Below, one piece after another: positions 62,264-64,000 of a stretch of 64,000 bases of DNA. The first letter of the stretch is position 1. The number at the start of each line of letters is the position of its first letter. The notes below the pieces were generated by a model that saw nothing but the letters and a program-made list of their open reading frames with translations, was not told the DNA's origin and did not search any database. The translations under genes were made by a program, and so were the position numbers. Where the stretch lies: the NCBI GenBank assembly GCA_947034885.2, contig OX344750.2, positions 11,526,053 through 11,590,052 on the forward strand. The letters are read 5' to 3'. Origin of the DNA: Thuidium tamariscinum. Lineage: Eukaryota > Streptophyta > Bryopsida > Hypnales > Thuidiaceae.

Positions 62264-62697
62264 TGCTCGGCCACTTGGGTAAAACGCTGTAATTTTTTAT
62301 TTTTTACACTAATTTTTTTTTGCAAATTTTGAATTCATATTTGCAATAAGAGACCGCAAATTAGCTAGGGGGCAAAGAAAGTAGGGGTGATCACGGCCCA
62401 AACTAGGGGGCTTTTTGTTTTGATTGCACCTGTGGTAAAACATGGTAAGGCCGAGCGAGGGGGCCAATCCACCCAGATCTTGCTCGGCCACTCAGGTAAA
62501 ATGCTGTAATTTTTTATTTTTCACACAAATTTTTTTTTGCAAATTTTGAATTCATATTTGCGATCAGAGACCTCAAATTAGCTAGGGGTCAAAGAAAGCA
62601 TAGGTGATCATGGCCCAAACTAGGGGGCTTTTTGTTTTGATTGCACCTCTAGTAAAACATGGTAAGGCCAAGCGAGAGGGCCAATCCACCCAGATCC
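62264..62697. repeat. 217-bp tandem duplication
   Basis: Two adjacent units begin TGCTCGGCCACT at 62264 and 62481 and end with CCAATCCACCCAGATC at 62464 and 62681, so both landmarks are 217 bp apart. The copies differ at a modest number of positions, mostly transitions. Confidence 0.9.
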
Positions 62698-64000
62698 ACT
62701 AAAAGGTACAGACTACTTTTTTTTCCAATTCATTGAGAAAACAATAAGCTAACTAATATACCTAATATCAAATGTGGCTTTCAGTACTGGGGACAATGGT
62801 ACATATGTGATCAGATAAACACCAATTGCAAGATCGTGCAAGGCATGCTTTTATATCAATTAATTTTTATTGTTTTTTTACAAATGAAACAGAATTTCAT
62901 TTCCAAGAAATAAAAGATACAACCAGACACAAGTGGCCTGGCAAGCAACCACCCACTACCCTACACAATTAAACTTCTTTTCATATTTGTAAGGGATTAT
63001 GAAAGTGACCATTATTCATATGAAATTGAACAAGAGGATAAATGAACCCTCCTATTTTTCAAAGAAAAATGTACACCCTAGCTACATATGGACGGGAATG
63101 GATACATGGATGGGAATGGGTGTTTTGTCCTTAATTAAAGTGATTTTTCATCTTTTAACTTGGAGGTGGTCGAGCGACTGCCATGTCAGAAAATATTTAT
63201 TATTATTATTTTTAATTAAATATTAAACATTTTTAAAATATTTTTTTGAAACATTATTTTAATTTTTAATACATTCTGAAGTTTTTTGGAAAAAAAATTT
63301 CAATTTTTTTTTTCAAAATTCAAAAATTCAGATCAGCAGGGGGCTGGTCTGCAGCAATGGGAACAGTTTCAGGGAACACCTTTGCAATAGTCTTTTGAGG
63401 GCCCAAAAATCTTCTTATGAATTGCATGTTTTTGGTCCTTTCCAAGGCTAAGATTAATAAGGTAATGACATGTCCCAAATTAGTAAGTGGAAGAAGTGAG
63501 CGGAAAGCAAACATGGAATGATTGGAATTGGAAGACTTTGGACATTGGCTACTGGTGAAAAATACTTTTTGCTTCCTAAAATTTACTATAGCATTTTTGG
63601 TATATAACATTCAGTAGCACCTTGTAACTCTGCCTTCTCTTTACATTGAAGGGTGTGGCATATTCCACACCCAATAGCCTCTCCATCCTCCACATGTCTA
63701 CTTACTTCAATAGTTATTGATAAAACACTATTGGAATGTTGAATATTTCACACCCTCCTAAAGGCAAAGCTACCTAATGCTACTAAATGTTATGTAATAA
63801 ATTCTAAATTTTTTTTGTATTCCCATATTTCTTGTCTTTCTACATAGAGAAAATGTCCACTACCGCATATTGTGCACTATTTGCTCCACAATTGCTTAAA
63901 TGATTGGGTATCGGTGCCTCCACCTTAACCCCTCATTGCCAAGGGGAACAAAAAGTGTCCTCACAACTTGGCACTCTCATTCAAATTATTGTAACTTTTG
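62698..64000. other. AT-rich spacer with two dispersed-repeat fragments
   Basis: No gene recognised. Contains the second copy of the 90-bp repeat (62870-62950, first copy near 45550) and the inverted near-copy of the 7624-7646 block at 63165-63187. A 96-residue minus-strand frame at 63320-63610 has no recognisable motif. Confidence 0.4.

Overview
This window is nuclear DNA from a green plant of the streptophyte line. Three intron-rich plant genes can be assembled exon by exon: a plastid acyl-ACP thioesterase of the FATA type, an amino acid permease of the LHT7/LHT8 type and a class II KNOX homeobox gene. AT-rich spacers of about 30-35% GC separate them and are full of small inverted-repeat elements. 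Protein divergence and the large repeat-rich spacers suggest a seed-free plant, but I cannot fix the lineage from sequence alone.

Layout. 1-1400 is AT-rich with no gene. 1447-4980 (minus) is FATA, six exons, with a small hAT-like element in one intron. 5.9-11.9 kb is gene-free and holds nested non-autonomous transposons. 11951-15025 (minus) is the LHT8-like permease, five exons, with a 10-bp tandem repeat running into its stop codon. 17176-35578 is the centrepiece: an 18.4-kb DNA transposon with a 20-bp perfect terminal inverted repeat and a 5-bp target duplication (TGTAA). 35.6-45 kb is gene-poor and includes two near-perfect CACTA-type foldback elements. 46144-49529 (minus) is the KNOX2 gene, six exons, with a GC-rich probable leader to about 52.3 kb. 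52.3-64 kb is AT-rich with a 75-bp satellite split by an element, a decayed hAT transposase, a 239-bp element with a 10-bp target duplication, and a 217-bp tandem duplication.

The large element carries two convergent gene blocks. On the plus strand (18024-22681) is a spliced transposase-like gene with a Cys-rich region and a candidate catalytic triad D-90-D-39-E, or D-90-D-41-D. It resembles, from memory, a group of unnamed animal proteins and no plant transposase superfamily I can name. On the minus strand (33268 to 27540) lie a six-exon gene with a basic low-complexity N-terminus, a coiled coil and a RING-like Cys/His cluster, and then pre-SET, SET and post-SET exons of SUVR type, which are possibly the 3' half of the same gene. 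This copy is decaying: in-frame stops, one frameshift and one lost splice donor, most of them explicable as C:G to T:A transitions, as expected of a methylated, silenced element. Short elements sharing its ends and subterminal sequence lie at 6461-7359, 9003-10493, 9267-10001, 53569-54302 and 56061 onward. In one case the interrupted relative shows the empty site, which supports the 5-bp duplication. Together they look like an undescribed transposon family with a giant member carrying chromatin-type genes and many short derivatives.
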